DNA from: an uncultured Collinsella sp.
GTDB lineage: Bacteria; Actinomycetota; Coriobacteriia; Coriobacteriales; Coriobacteriaceae
Direction of reading: 5' to 3'
DNA: 30,861 bases
NCBI GenBank assembly: GCA_902489945.1
Contig: CABUBZ010000022.1
Span: 1 to 30,861, forward strand
Shown here: positions 1 to 6,421 of the stretch, in pieces
How the letters are laid out: every line of letters starts with the position of its first letter
How positions within the stretch are numbered: position 1 is the first letter of the stretch
The notes under the pieces: generated by a model
Database searches by the model: none
Told to the model about the DNA's origin: nothing
Seen by the model: only the letters and a program-made list of their open reading frames with translations
Translations under genes and position numbers: made by a program

Positions 1-1
1 G

Positions 2-259
2 GTCGAGGCGGCTCTTTCGGGCACTGACGAGGTCGTCGTCCTCACCGACGCGCTCGGCGGCAGCGTGAACCAGCGCTTCTCCCGCTTCGCCTCCGACCGG
101 ATCCACGTGATCGCGGGTGTCAACCTCCCGCTCGCCATGACGGTCGCGCTCGCGCGCCCCGACGAGAAACTCGACTTCGACGCCCTCGTCGACGAGGCGC
201 GCCAGCAGATCGTCTACGTGAACGGTGCCAGTTCCGCCGAGTGCGAAGACGACGAATAG
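2..259 (+). CDS. PTS mannose-family EIIA component, C-terminal part
   Basis: The reading frame is open from the window edge, so the N-terminus and the phosphorylated histidine lie outside. The visible 85 residues contain VVVLTDALGGSVNQRF, which matches the 'DLFGGSP' turn of mannose/fructose/sorbose-type EIIA domains, followed by IAGVNLPLAMTVALAR, the conserved 'GvNlPm' segment. In this family EIIA accepts phosphate from HPr and passes it to EIIB, which phosphorylates the incoming sugar at the membrane EIIC/EIID. The gene ends 12 bases before the next start, with GAGGAGG in between, so it is probably cotranscribed with the GH172 gene and the ROK kinase. That pairing suggests a sugar uptake and utilisation operon. 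The substrate cannot be read from this fragment. Confidence 0.8.
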   Translation, partial: VEAALSGTDEVVVLTDALGGSVNQRFSRFASDRIHVIAGVNLPLAMTVALARPDEKLDFDALVDEARQQIVYVNGASSAECEDDE

Positions 260-271
260 AGGAGGTCGACG

Positions 272-1396
272 ATGAGAGAGTTCCTTAAGGACGTGTGGAT
301 GCACGGCGGTGAGGAAAGCCGCGCCATCACCCCCGAGAACATCACGGGCGAGAAGGGCCGTGCCGCCATGTCGGCCAGCCACCTCGGCGTCGGCCGCAAG
401 GGCTCGTGCTGCGTGCCCCTTGAGTCCGGCGAGACCATCACGCTCGCGGACATCGAGGGCCCCGGCATCATCCGCCACATCTGGATGACCGTCCCCGACA
501 AGACCGCCGCCGGCAGCTTCGTCATGCGCGACCTCGTGCTGCGCTTCTACTGGGACGACGAGGAGACCCCCTCGGTCGAGTGCCCTGTCGGCGACTTCTT
601 CTGCAACGGCTTCGGTGAGCGCGCCATCGTCAACTCGATGCCCATCTGCGTGAACCCGACGGGCGGCATGAACTGCTACTTCGAGATGCCTTTCAGGAAG
701 CACGCCAAGGTCACGCTTACGAGCGAGCACCCCGGGTTCATTAAGTACATCTTCTACACGTTCAACTACGCGCTCACCGACGTGCCGGACGACGCCATGT
801 ACTTCCACGCCCGTTTTAACCGCGAGCGCAGCACCCGCAGGGGCGTCGACTACACCGTGCTCGACGGCGTGCGCGGTAAGGGCTACTACGTCGGCACCTA
901 CATGGCCCTGTGCGCCCTGGAGCGCTATTGGTGGGGCGAGGGCGAGATGAAGTTCTTCCTCGACGGCGACGAGGAGTTCCCCACGGTCACCTCGACGGGA
1001 GCCGAGGACTACTTCGGCGGTGCCTGGGCCTTCCTCGACAGGCCGCCCCACGCGCTGCCCGAGGCGCAGTGCTTCAACACGCTGTTCGCCGGCTACCCGT
1101 ACCGCTCGACGCGCGACGCCACGCGCGACCGCTTCAGCGCGGGCAAGCCGAACCCGAACCCGATGCTCGCGACCAACGACGACGCGCTGCCCAGGCACGG
1201 CCTCTACAGGTGGCACCTTCCCGACCCGATCTCGTTCAAGGAGGACCTGCGCGTGACGTTCCAGGACCTCGGCAACGACGACATCAAGCTCTACGAGCGC
1301 GAGGACGACATCTCCACCGTCGCCTACTGGTACCAAAGCGAGCCGCACGCCGTGCTCGCCCCGTTTGCTGCAAGGCAGGACCGCGTGCCCAGGTAG
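272..1396 (+). CDS. GH172 (DUF2961) family glycoside hydrolase
   Basis: The 374-residue protein has the DUF2961 signature along its length: LADIEGPGIIRHIW near residues 58-71, the CPVGDFFCNGFGE segment, GGMNCYFEMPFRKHAKV, and TGAEDYFGGAW, in which E245 lies in the conserved acidic motif. DUF2961 is now glycoside hydrolase family GH172; characterised members act on fructose- or arabinose-containing glycans (alpha-D-fructofuranosidase, difructose dianhydride I synthase/hydrolase, arabinofuranosidase). There is no signal peptide, so it probably acts in the cytoplasm on an imported oligosaccharide. The start follows GAGGAGG at a normal distance. A PTS EIIA precedes it and a fructokinase-like ROK kinase follows. 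Family assignment is firm; the substrate is inferred from neighbours. Confidence 0.9.
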   Translation: MREFLKDVWMHGGEESRAITPENITGEKGRAAMSASHLGVGRKGSCCVPLESGETITLADIEGPGIIRHIWMTVPDKTAAGSFVMRDLVLRFYWDDEETPSVECPVGDFFCNGFGERAIVNSMPICVNPTGGMNCYFEMPFRKHAKVTLTSEHPGFIKYIFYTFNYALTDVPDDAMYFHARFNRERSTRRGVDYTVLDGVRGKGYYVGTYMALCALERYWWGEGEMKFFLDGDEEFPTVTSTGAEDYFGGAWAFLDRPPHALPEAQCFNTLFAGYPYRSTRDATRDRFSAGKPNPNPMLATNDDALPRHGLYRWHLPDPISFKEDLRVTFQDLGNDDIKLYEREDDISTVAYWYQSEPHAVLAPFAARQDRVPR

Positions 1397-1423
1397 GGTC
1401 GCCTCGAAACAAGCCAACGTTAT

Positions 1424-1458
1424 GGGCGCCCGCGGTTGACCATGACTGCGGGCGTCCC
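1424..1458 (+). terminator. Hairpin between the GH172 and ROK kinase genes
   Basis: GGGCGCCCGC and GCGGGCGTCCC form a GC-rich stem with one bulge and a loop of about 14 bases, followed by TTTGT and directly by the AAGGAGG of the next gene. It could be a partial terminator or an mRNA-stabilising hairpin that lowers expression of the kinase relative to the genes upstream. Confidence 0.55.
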
Positions 1459-1475
1459 TTTGTAAGGAGGATCAC

Positions 1476-2360
1476 ATGAGCGAAAAGCAAATGAGGCTCG
1501 GCGCCCTCGAGGCCGGCGGGACCAAGATGGTCTGTGCCGTGGTGTCCGGCGACGGCGAGGTCCTCGACCGTATGGAGACCCCGACGCTTATGCCCGCCGA
1601 GACCGTCCCACAAATGGTCGAGTGGTTCACCGCCCGTGATGTGAACGCGTTGGGCATCGGCGCCTTCGGCCCGACCTGCGTCGACCCCAACGATGAGCGC
1701 TACGGTTCCATCCTTCAGACGCCCAAGCTCGCGTGGCGAGGCTATGGTCTTCGCGCCGCGTTCGCCGACGCCCTCGGGATTCCGGTGGCCTACGACACGG
1801 ACGTGAACGTTGCCTGCCTCGGCGAAGTAGTCTTCGGCTGCTGCAAGGGGCTCGAGGACGCCGTCTACGTGACCATCGGCACCGGCGTGGGCGCGGGCGT
1901 CATGTGCGCGGGCAGGCTCCTTCACGGCATGCTGCACCCCGAGGCCGGCCACATGCTGGTAAGGACCCGTCCCACCGAGGAGGGACGCTGCGTCTGCCCG
2001 AGCCACGCGAGCTGTCTCGAGGGCCTCGCCTCCGGCCCCGCCATCGCCGCGCGCTGGGGAAAGCCCGCGGCCGAGCTCGCGGACAACGCTGAGGTGTGGG
2101 CGCTCGAGGGGGATTATCTGGGGCAGATGTGCGCGAACCTCGTGCTCATGTACTCGCCTCGCCGTATCGTCCTCGGCGGCGGCGTGATGCACCAGGAGCA
2201 GCTCTACGGCATCGTCCGCAAGAAGACCCTCGAATATCTGGGTGGCTACATCCAGACCGCCGAGCTTAAGGACATAGAGAGCTACATCTGCGCCCCGGGC
2301 TGCGGCGGCGACCAAGGAATCCTTGGCGCGGCCGAGCTGGCAAGAAGGGCGCTCGCGTAA
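1476..2360 (+). CDS. ROK family sugar kinase, fructokinase-like
   Basis: The 294-residue protein begins with GALEAGGTKMVCAVVSGDG, the phosphate-binding loop typical of fructokinase-type ROK proteins (ScrK, YdhR, GmuE). DTDVN at 107-111 carries the presumed catalytic base D109. GTGVGAGV at 136-142 is the second nucleotide loop. H159 plus CPSHASC at 174-180 form the ROK zinc site, followed by LEGLASGPAIAARWG, which is characteristic of the fructokinase subgroup. It would phosphorylate a free hexose, most likely fructose, in the cytoplasm. With a GH172 enzyme directly upstream, the likely role is to trap fructose released from a fructose-containing oligosaccharide. Mannose is an alternative substrate in this subgroup. 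AAGGAGG at 1464-1470 supports the start. Confidence 0.85.
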   Translation: MSEKQMRLGALEAGGTKMVCAVVSGDGEVLDRMETPTLMPAETVPQMVEWFTARDVNALGIGAFGPTCVDPNDERYGSILQTPKLAWRGYGLRAAFADALGIPVAYDTDVNVACLGEVVFGCCKGLEDAVYVTIGTGVGAGVMCAGRLLHGMLHPEAGHMLVRTRPTEEGRCVCPSHASCLEGLASGPAIAARWGKPAAELADNAEVWALEGDYLGQMCANLVLMYSPRRIVLGGGVMHQEQLYGIVRKKTLEYLGGYIQTAELKDIESYICAPGCGGDQGILGAAELARRALA

Positions 2361-2392
2361 CTTGCGCTCTCTCCGCCATACAACGCGTTAAG

Positions 2393-2442
2393 AAAAGACG
2401 AGCGTTTCTTGCCAATTGGGCGGCAAGAAGTGCTCGTCTTTT
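2393..2442. terminator. Bidirectional terminator between convergent genes
   Basis: AAAAGACGAGC...TTCTTGCC pairs with GGCAAGAA...GCTCGTCTTTT over 21 positions, with two G-U wobbles in RNA, a short loop, a T-rich tail (TTTTGCATTTTTTG) on the plus strand and an A-rich start that serves the minus strand. It lies between the ROK kinase (+) and the methyltransferase operon (-). Confidence 0.9.
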
Positions 2443-2456
2443 GCATTTTTTGCCTC

Positions 2457-3287
2457 TCAAAATCTTATTTTCACGATTTGCATTTTCATCCCGTTGTCAC
2501 CGACCCTTGCGAGAAACCGGAAAAAGCCGCTGACGGAAGGGTCTCTCAAATCGTTGTAACCCAGCATATAGCCGCGACTTGTGACCTGCAGACGGCTGTC
2601 CCACGCGCCGATTTCCTTGGCGGCATCCGAAACCGCAAAATATGCCCCAACATCCTTGATTTTTGCAGTCTTAAGCCATGTTTTTGCGATCATCTTTACT
2701 GCCGTCCGATTGGCAGCATCAAAGATCAGCACACCGCCGGGGAAAGCGTCCGCCATCTCCCGCACCAGTTCCCGGACCTGCTGGGTCAGAAAGTAATAGA
2801 ACACCCCGGAGGCAAAGAACACCGCCCCGCCGGAGGCATCGATTTTGCCAAACCATGCGGTGTCTTTCAGATCGCAGGGGATATTTTGTTCTCGATCCCC
2901 GGCGGGCAGTAGCTGCTGCCGCAAGGCAATCACATCCGGGAAGTCCAGATTGTAGATCTTGCATCTACCGTTGTCGCAGGTTCTGCCGGTGTTGTCCAGC
3001 CCACAGCCCAGATTGACCACCGCCGCATTGGGGTGGCCTTTCAGGTAATCCCGCACCTCAAAAGCAAGATCACTCTGCCGCATGGCCACCTCTAGCGCAC
3101 CAAAGCGCTGTATCAGGCTGCGGGAGTTTTTCTCTGCCTCTGAAAAGTCGTAGTCGATCTGGTCGAGCAGACGAACCGCTGTTTCATCCCTGTAAAGGTT
3201 CGGGTACAGCTCCGTACACAGCTTCCGGGAATACAGCGGGAGGATCAGCGTCTTCTGCACGGTGTTTTTTTCGATTTTACATTTCAT
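2457..3287 (-). CDS. Class I SAM-dependent methyltransferase, leucine carboxyl methyltransferase (LCM/TcmP-like) type
   Basis: The 276-residue protein resembles the LCM/TcmP group: SLIQRFGALEVAMRQSDL, then VVNLGCGLDNTGRT, the SAM-binding glycine motif near residues 90-104, then YNLDFPDVIALRQQLLP, where the acidic residue would contact the SAM ribose, and later FFASGVFYYF. This group O-methylates small-molecule or peptide carboxylates or phenols; the substrate here is unknown. It is the last gene of a minus-strand run headed by two other methyltransferases. The GC content (A/T-rich codons near the 3' end) is visibly lower than in the flanking operons, consistent with transfer from a Firmicutes-like source. 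Confidence 0.8.
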   Translation of the reverse strand: MKCKIEKNTVQKTLILPLYSRKLCTELYPNLYRDETAVRLLDQIDYDFSEAEKNSRSLIQRFGALEVAMRQSDLAFEVRDYLKGHPNAAVVNLGCGLDNTGRTCDNGRCKIYNLDFPDVIALRQQLLPAGDREQNIPCDLKDTAWFGKIDASGGAVFFASGVFYYFLTQQVRELVREMADAFPGGVLIFDAANRTAVKMIAKTWLKTAKIKDVGAYFAVSDAAKEIGAWDSRLQVTSRGYMLGYNDLRDPSVSGFFRFLARVGDNGMKMQIVKIRF

Positions 3288-3298
3288 AGGTCCCTTCC

Positions 3299-3430
3299 TC
3301 AGTGAATAAAAACTGTCGTAATTGCCGCCAGCACAGCCGCTATGGCCGTCATGCCTATCGCCATGTGCAGGATGGATGCAAAAATGCCCGTGCTTGATAC
3401 CCTTACTTCCGTGCCGTGACGCAGAGCCAC
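3299..3430 (-). CDS. Possible small hydrophobic membrane protein in the methyltransferase operon
   Basis: A 43-codon frame lies between the second and third methyltransferases. Its C-terminal half, GIFASILHMAIGMTAIAAVLAAITTVFIH, is one hydrophobic helix. The only upstream start in a sensible position is GTG at 3430, which overlaps the end of the preceding methyltransferase by 28 bases; a shorter start at ATG inside the helix is also possible. No good RBS decides between them. The frame fills an otherwise empty gap in a tightly packed operon, which favours a real small protein, but no family is recognised. Confidence 0.4.
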   Translation of the reverse strand: MALRHGTEVRVSSTGIFASILHMAIGMTAIAAVLAAITTVFIH

Positions 3431-4008
3431 CTTCTCTTTTTGCGTATCTGCACCTCGTGAAAACCCACCTGCTCCAGGCACGCTTTTAATTCAATGTCCT
3501 TGTAGATGGTCATGTCGCCGATGATCTGCGTCCACCTCTCGTCCTTGTCCGTATCGCCATTGCTCTCGTTGCAGATAAGAATTGTCCCGCCTGGCTTCAA
3601 CGTCCGCCAGACCTCACGGAAGCATCGGGGCAAATCGGGCCAAAAATAGACGGTCTCAAAGGCCGTGGCAGCATCGAAGTAGCTATCCACAAACGGCATA
3701 TCCGCCACGCTGCCTTGCAGAACGGCGCAACGCCCTTCCTGAATTGCAGTTCGGTTGAGCTTTCTAGCCTTCTCCACGCTGACGGTCGAATAGTCGATGC
3801 CCTTGACGACGCCATGCGGGCATTTTTTCAGCAGCCGTTTTATGTTCGCCCCGCCGCCGCAGCCGCAATCCAGCACCTTGGCGTTTGGCGCAAGTCGTAG
3901 AAATCGAAGTCCCCACCGCGCCACAGGGCTGTGGCCCAGATTCATCATGGCAACCATAAGTTTTCCGCCGAGGCCCATGGGCTTGCGGGCGTTTTCAAAG
4001 AACGACAT
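3403..4008 (-). CDS. Class I SAM-dependent methyltransferase (UbiE/Methyltransf_11 type)
   Basis: Starting at ATG 4008, behind GGAGGGG at a good distance, this encodes 201 residues beginning MSFFENARKPMGLGGKLMVA. A longer frame to 4038 exists but lacks an RBS. The Rossmann SAM site is KVLDCGCGGGANIKRLL, followed by VKGIDYSTVSVEKARK (acidic residue after strand 2), GSVADMPF and the post-motif TLKPGGTILICNESNGD. The hydrophobic N-terminal patch is typical of a subgroup common in gut Firmicutes. The start overlaps the end of the upstream methyltransferase by 14 bases, so translation is probably coupled. Substrate unknown; the iron-box context suggests a small-molecule tailoring role rather than rRNA or DNA. 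Confidence 0.85.
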   Translation of the reverse strand: MSFFENARKPMGLGGKLMVAMMNLGHSPVARWGLRFLRLAPNAKVLDCGCGGGANIKRLLKKCPHGVVKGIDYSTVSVEKARKLNRTAIQEGRCAVLQGSVADMPFVDSYFDAATAFETVYFWPDLPRCFREVWRTLKPGGTILICNESNGDTDKDERWTQIIGDMTIYKDIELKACLEQVGFHEVQIRKKRRWLCVTARK

Positions 4009-4624
4009 CTGGCCCCTCCGATTTCGTGCATTCCGCATAGGTCAACGGGAACGAGGCATTCAGCACTGCGCTTTTCTGCACCGCCCAACCGTTTTGACGC
4101 AGGAAACGTAGGTATTCCTCGCTTGTCCACCTGCTGTGGAGGGGGAATCCCGCCATACTCATGAAAAAGGCTTTTGCCTTGCCGGAAACCGAGTTCCCCG
4201 CGTGGGTGAAGGTTGGCGCGATGAGCACGCCGTCGTCCTTCAGCACCCGCCTGATTTCTTGCAGGGCCTTTTCCGGATGCGGCACTATGTGAAGCGCGTT
4301 GGACACGATCACCACTTCGAAGGACTTCTGTGCATAGGGCAGGCGGAACATATCTTGTACGGAAAAGTGCAGCTTTGCGGATTGATTGTCCCGCTTTGCT
4401 TCAAGGATCATCTTTGCAGAAGCGTCCGTAGCCTCGATGTGCGCCGCCGCATTTACGATGCTCTTTGCGATAAGCCCCGTGCCGGTGGCAACCTCCAGTA
4501 CGGTTTTTGCTTTCACCACCGGCCAGATCAGCTCATACATCTTCTCATACGCCGTCCGGTCCTTTCGCATGAAACGGTCGTACCGACCGGCATTCTTGTC
4601 CCAGAAGCCCTTGCGTTCGTGCAT
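3995..4624 (-). CDS. Class I SAM-dependent methyltransferase, first gene of the operon
   Basis: From ATG 4624 the protein is 209 residues, MHERKGFWDKNAGRYDRFM... A TTG at 4639 and an ATG at 4630 in frame are alternatives; the G-run at 4632-4637 is best placed for 4624. The SAM motif is TVLEVATGTGLIAKSI, then IEATDASAKMILEAKR, FSVQDMFRLPYAQKSFEVVIVSNALHI and RRVLKDDGVLIAPTF, the normal order of a UbiE/Methyltransf_11 fold. It overlaps the next methyltransferase by 14 bases. A palindrome and a DtxR/IdeR-like box lie 18-75 bases upstream, so the whole operon is probably repressed by metal-bound regulator. Confidence 0.85.
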   Translation of the reverse strand: MHERKGFWDKNAGRYDRFMRKDRTAYEKMYELIWPVVKAKTVLEVATGTGLIAKSIVNAAAHIEATDASAKMILEAKRDNQSAKLHFSVQDMFRLPYAQKSFEVVIVSNALHIVPHPEKALQEIRRVLKDDGVLIAPTFTHAGNSVSGKAKAFFMSMAGFPLHSRWTSEEYLRFLRQNGWAVQKSAVLNASFPLTYAECTKSEGPDVVL

Positions 4625-4641
4625 GGCCATCGCCCCCAAAC

Positions 4642-4659
4642 AGTTAGAGCTATCTAACT
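4642..4659. promoter_or_regulatory. Inverted repeat upstream of the methyltransferase operon
   Basis: AGTTAGA GCTA TCTAACT is a perfect 7-base inverted repeat centred about 27 bases upstream of the first methyltransferase start. It is placed where a repressor would block the promoter or early transcription. The binding protein is unknown; no regulator gene adjoins it. Confidence 0.5.
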
Positions 4660-4679
4660 ATAACACACGAATCATGCAG

Positions 4680-4698
4680 TAAGATAAGGCTAACCTTA
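4680..4698. promoter_or_regulatory. DtxR/IdeR-like iron box
   Basis: TAAGATAAGGCTAACCTTA matches the 19-base DtxR/IdeR consensus TTAGGTTAGGCTAACCTAA at 15 of 19 positions by eye, including the invariant core GGCTAACC. It lies about 56 bases upstream of the methyltransferase operon. Iron-loaded DtxR-family proteins repress genes with such boxes, so the operon would be induced by iron shortage. Confidence 0.6.
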
Positions 4699-5090
4699 TT
4701 CTTGGCTAAGACGCATCTCTCCGACCCTTTGAATCACCCCTTTTCACGCCACCCGCTACGAACCCCGGCGGAAACCAGGGAGTGATTAAAGGAGCGGCCT
4801 GCGGTTTTGCGAATCAATTGAGTCATTCCCGAAATCGCGAATCAAGGGCCTGATTCGCCCAAATTGCGCACGAATCAGCCCCTAGGCGGTACGACGCGAC
4901 ACGCATCGACAACACTCGGACTGGATTAGTCACTGAGTGGGAATAGAAAATTCCTTAGTTATGGGGGTATAAATTTGATTCCCTTTAGGATACACCCCCA
5001 TAACTATATGAATTGACCTGCTGACTCCAATGAAGATCGGAGGGTAACTGCCAGGGGTGCCGGCCCAGCGAGTGTTATTTTGCGAGCTAT
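4699..5090. other. Intergenic region with GAATCA repeats and a palindrome
   Basis: No convincing gene. The stretch 4815-4880 holds three direct copies of CGAATCA plus one inverted copy, two of them forming CGAATCA AGGGCC TGATTCG. Further on is the actgagtgggaata motif at 4932-4945 and the long inverted repeat at 4956-5006, both recurring at 7678-7740. Confidence 0.5.
4932..5006. repeat. Repeat element: actgagtgggaata plus inverted repeat TAGTTATGGGGGT
   Basis: The 14-base motif at 4932-4945 is followed by TAGTTATGGGGGT at 4956-4968 and its exact inverse ACCCCCATAACTA at 4994-5006, separated by an A/T-rich 25-base loop. The same motif and right arm recur directly upstream of the DUF4143 fragment at 7742. 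Here no ATPase follows. Confidence 0.7.
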
Positions 5091-5095
5091 GCGCA

Positions 5096-5222
5096 TTGAA
5101 AGCGACCTTTCGTGGTATAAACTACTTGCCGGAAGCCGCGGCTTTCAGAGTACGGCTTACGTGTACGTTTAACCTCCGTGGGCGACGGGGTGCCGCAAGG
5201 CGTAGAATATCGCCCACCTGTA
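5096..5222 (+). ncRNA. Possible structured leader/antitoxin RNA of the type III toxin gene
   Basis: A promoter-like TTGAAA with TATAAA/TAAACT downstream precedes a run of potential stems: GAAAG CGAC CTTTC, the outer pair GTGGGCGA/TCGCCCAC, and inside it GCC GCAA GGC with a GNRA tetraloop. In type III systems the antitoxin is a short repeated pseudoknot RNA encoded just upstream of the toxin. Clear tandem repeats are not visible here, only a weak resemblance between two ~35-base blocks, so the assignment rests on position and structure. Confidence 0.35.
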
Positions 5223-5246
5223 GGGGCCTGCAGCGATGCGGGCCCC
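5223..5246 (+). terminator. GC-rich hairpin between leader and toxin
   Basis: GGGGCCTGCA GCGA TGCGGGCCCC forms a 10-base stem with one G-U pair and a 4-base loop, about 25 bases before the toxin start and without a strong T-run. Partial terminators at this position set the antitoxin-to-toxin ratio in known type III systems. Confidence 0.6.
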
Positions 5247-5271
5247 GCTTCGTATGAAGGGGGCGTAACCG

Positions 5272-5721
5272 ATGAAGATCGTATCCATCTCCCAGGACTT
5301 CTTCGACCTCGTCGATGGCGACCGCGAGCTCATGCTTAAGCACAATCGCCCCTGCATCGTGGTGGTGAGGCTGCGTTTCCGCGGGAAGCGCAGGGACTTC
5401 GCCGTGCCGCTGCGTTCCAACATCGCCCCTAACGTGCCCAAAGACCAGTACTTTGCGTTGCCACCCCGCCCCACGACGCGCCCCGGCTGCCGCCACGGCA
5501 TCCACTACATCAAGATGTTCCCCATAACCAAGGCCTACCAGCGCCGCTTCAGGACCGAGGGCTCGGCCTACTACGAGACGCTCCAGCGCATCATCGATGG
5601 CAACACCAAGCGCATTGTCTCCGAGTGCCAGGCATACCTCGACCGCTACGAGCGCGAGGGAAGGCCTCGCTTTGCCGTCGACATCGACCGCATCGTGGGA
5701 CTGCTGGAGGGCGAGAAGTAG
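5272..5721 (+). CDS. Probable type III toxin-antitoxin endoribonuclease toxin (ToxN/AbiQ/TenpN-like)
   Basis: The 149-residue protein opens MKIVSISQDFFDLV and contains PCIVVVRLRFRGKRRDFAVPLRSN (PLRSN at 46-50) and RHGIHYIKMFPI (75-85), followed by a helical, charged C-terminal half. The short N-terminal strand, the 'PLRSN' turn, the 'HGi.Y.K..pi' segment and the length (150-170 residues is usual) match my memory of AbiQ/TenpN toxins. These cleave RNA and are held inactive by a repeated RNA antitoxin, often acting against phage. The hairpin and structured leader upstream fit that arrangement, and a strong terminator follows at 5746. Confidence is limited because assignment rests on motif recall and no clear antitoxin repeats are seen. 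Confidence 0.6.
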   Translation: MKIVSISQDFFDLVDGDRELMLKHNRPCIVVVRLRFRGKRRDFAVPLRSNIAPNVPKDQYFALPPRPTTRPGCRHGIHYIKMFPITKAYQRRFRTEGSAYYETLQRIIDGNTKRIVSECQAYLDRYEREGRPRFAVDIDRIVGLLEGEK

Positions 5722-5745
5722 GGCATCTCGGCTCAGTCTCGAGCC

Positions 5746-5768
5746 ATGCGGAGTCGCTCCGCATTTTT
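5746..5768 (+). terminator. Rho-independent terminator of the toxin gene
   Basis: ATGCGGAG TCG CTCCGCAT is a perfect 8-base stem with a 3-base loop followed by TTTT, 24 bases after the toxin stop codon. Confidence 0.85.
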
Positions 5769-5929
5769 GAACGCCGCGTGTGCGTCCCAAATACTTGAGA
5801 AACAAGCTGTGAAGTGCGGTGGCGCGCCCGTGCCCGTGCATAGCCGTCACCATCAGCGTCTACGCGGCGTCGGCTTCAAGTGGAACTGGCGCCGCTGCTG
5901 TATATGGTTTGCCTTGCTGCAAATAGCGA

Positions 5930-6421
5930 TCAATGCCCACGATGCTTCTGCTTGCGCTTCAGTTTTCTCTGCTCGTAGCGCGCATCAGCCTCATCCGCGC
6001 GGCGTCGGCTTCTTGCATGAGCTGACTCCTGCTTCATCGCTTCTCTCTGTGCCGCGAGCGCCTGCTGCGCCTTGGTGCTCATCGCTGGCCGCTTGAGGGT
6101 TTTCGCCGCCTCGCGAACGCGTCGCTTGGGGTTCTTTGCGGGCTTGCTTGCCTCAGCCGGTTTGCCACCGAAGAATGAGAACTTCTCCCATTTGCTTGTA
6201 ACGAATCGCAGAATCTCCTCATCGGACGGCTCCGCGCCGAAGACGATGCGGGCGACGCCATACCTTCCGCCCTCGACGTGCTCCGCCAGCCCGACCCAGA
6301 ATTGACCGTCGTGATATGACGATGAGCAGCAAGTCGCTGATAGCCGCCCTGCGAAGCTAGTTGCCTTGTTCGCAGTCGGGCCGCAGGCCGCACCTACGCT
6401 CGAGCTCTGCCACGAGGGCAT
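5930..6421 (-). CDS. yjdF: YjdF family protein (DUF2992), start uncertain
   Basis: From residue Y36 on (codon at 6316) the protein matches B. subtilis YjdF: YHDGQFWVGLAEH, VFGAEPSDEEILRFV, then NPKRRVREAAKTLKRPAMST and the lysine/arginine-rich C-terminal coiled region ending KRKQKHRGH. In Firmicutes the homologous gene is controlled by a riboswitch sensing azaaromatic compounds; its biochemical role is not known. The frame contains no ATG, GTG or TTG between the conserved region and the ATG at 6421, which lies 65 bases inside the upstream PH-domain gene and has no RBS. The gene therefore either uses a rare start, starts inside its neighbour, or has lost its start by mutation. No yjdF riboswitch is recognised upstream. 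Confidence 0.8.
   Translation of the reverse strand: MPSWQSSSVGAACGPTANKATSFAGRLSATCCSSSYHDGQFWVGLAEHVEGGRYGVARIVFGAEPSDEEILRFVTSKWEKFSFFGGKPAEASKPAKNPKRRVREAAKTLKRPAMSTKAQQALAAQREAMKQESAHARSRRRADEADARYEQRKLKRKQKHRGH

Noticed and set aside
1284..2315. 343-codon minus-strand frame opposite the ROK kinase
   Set aside because: Ala/Arg/His/Gly-rich shadow of the plus-strand kinase; no domain or RBS.
4815..4880. Possible CRISPR-like or tandem repeat array from the CGAATCA copies
   Set aside because: Copies are only 7 bases, irregularly spaced, and one is inverted; no repeat-spacer structure.
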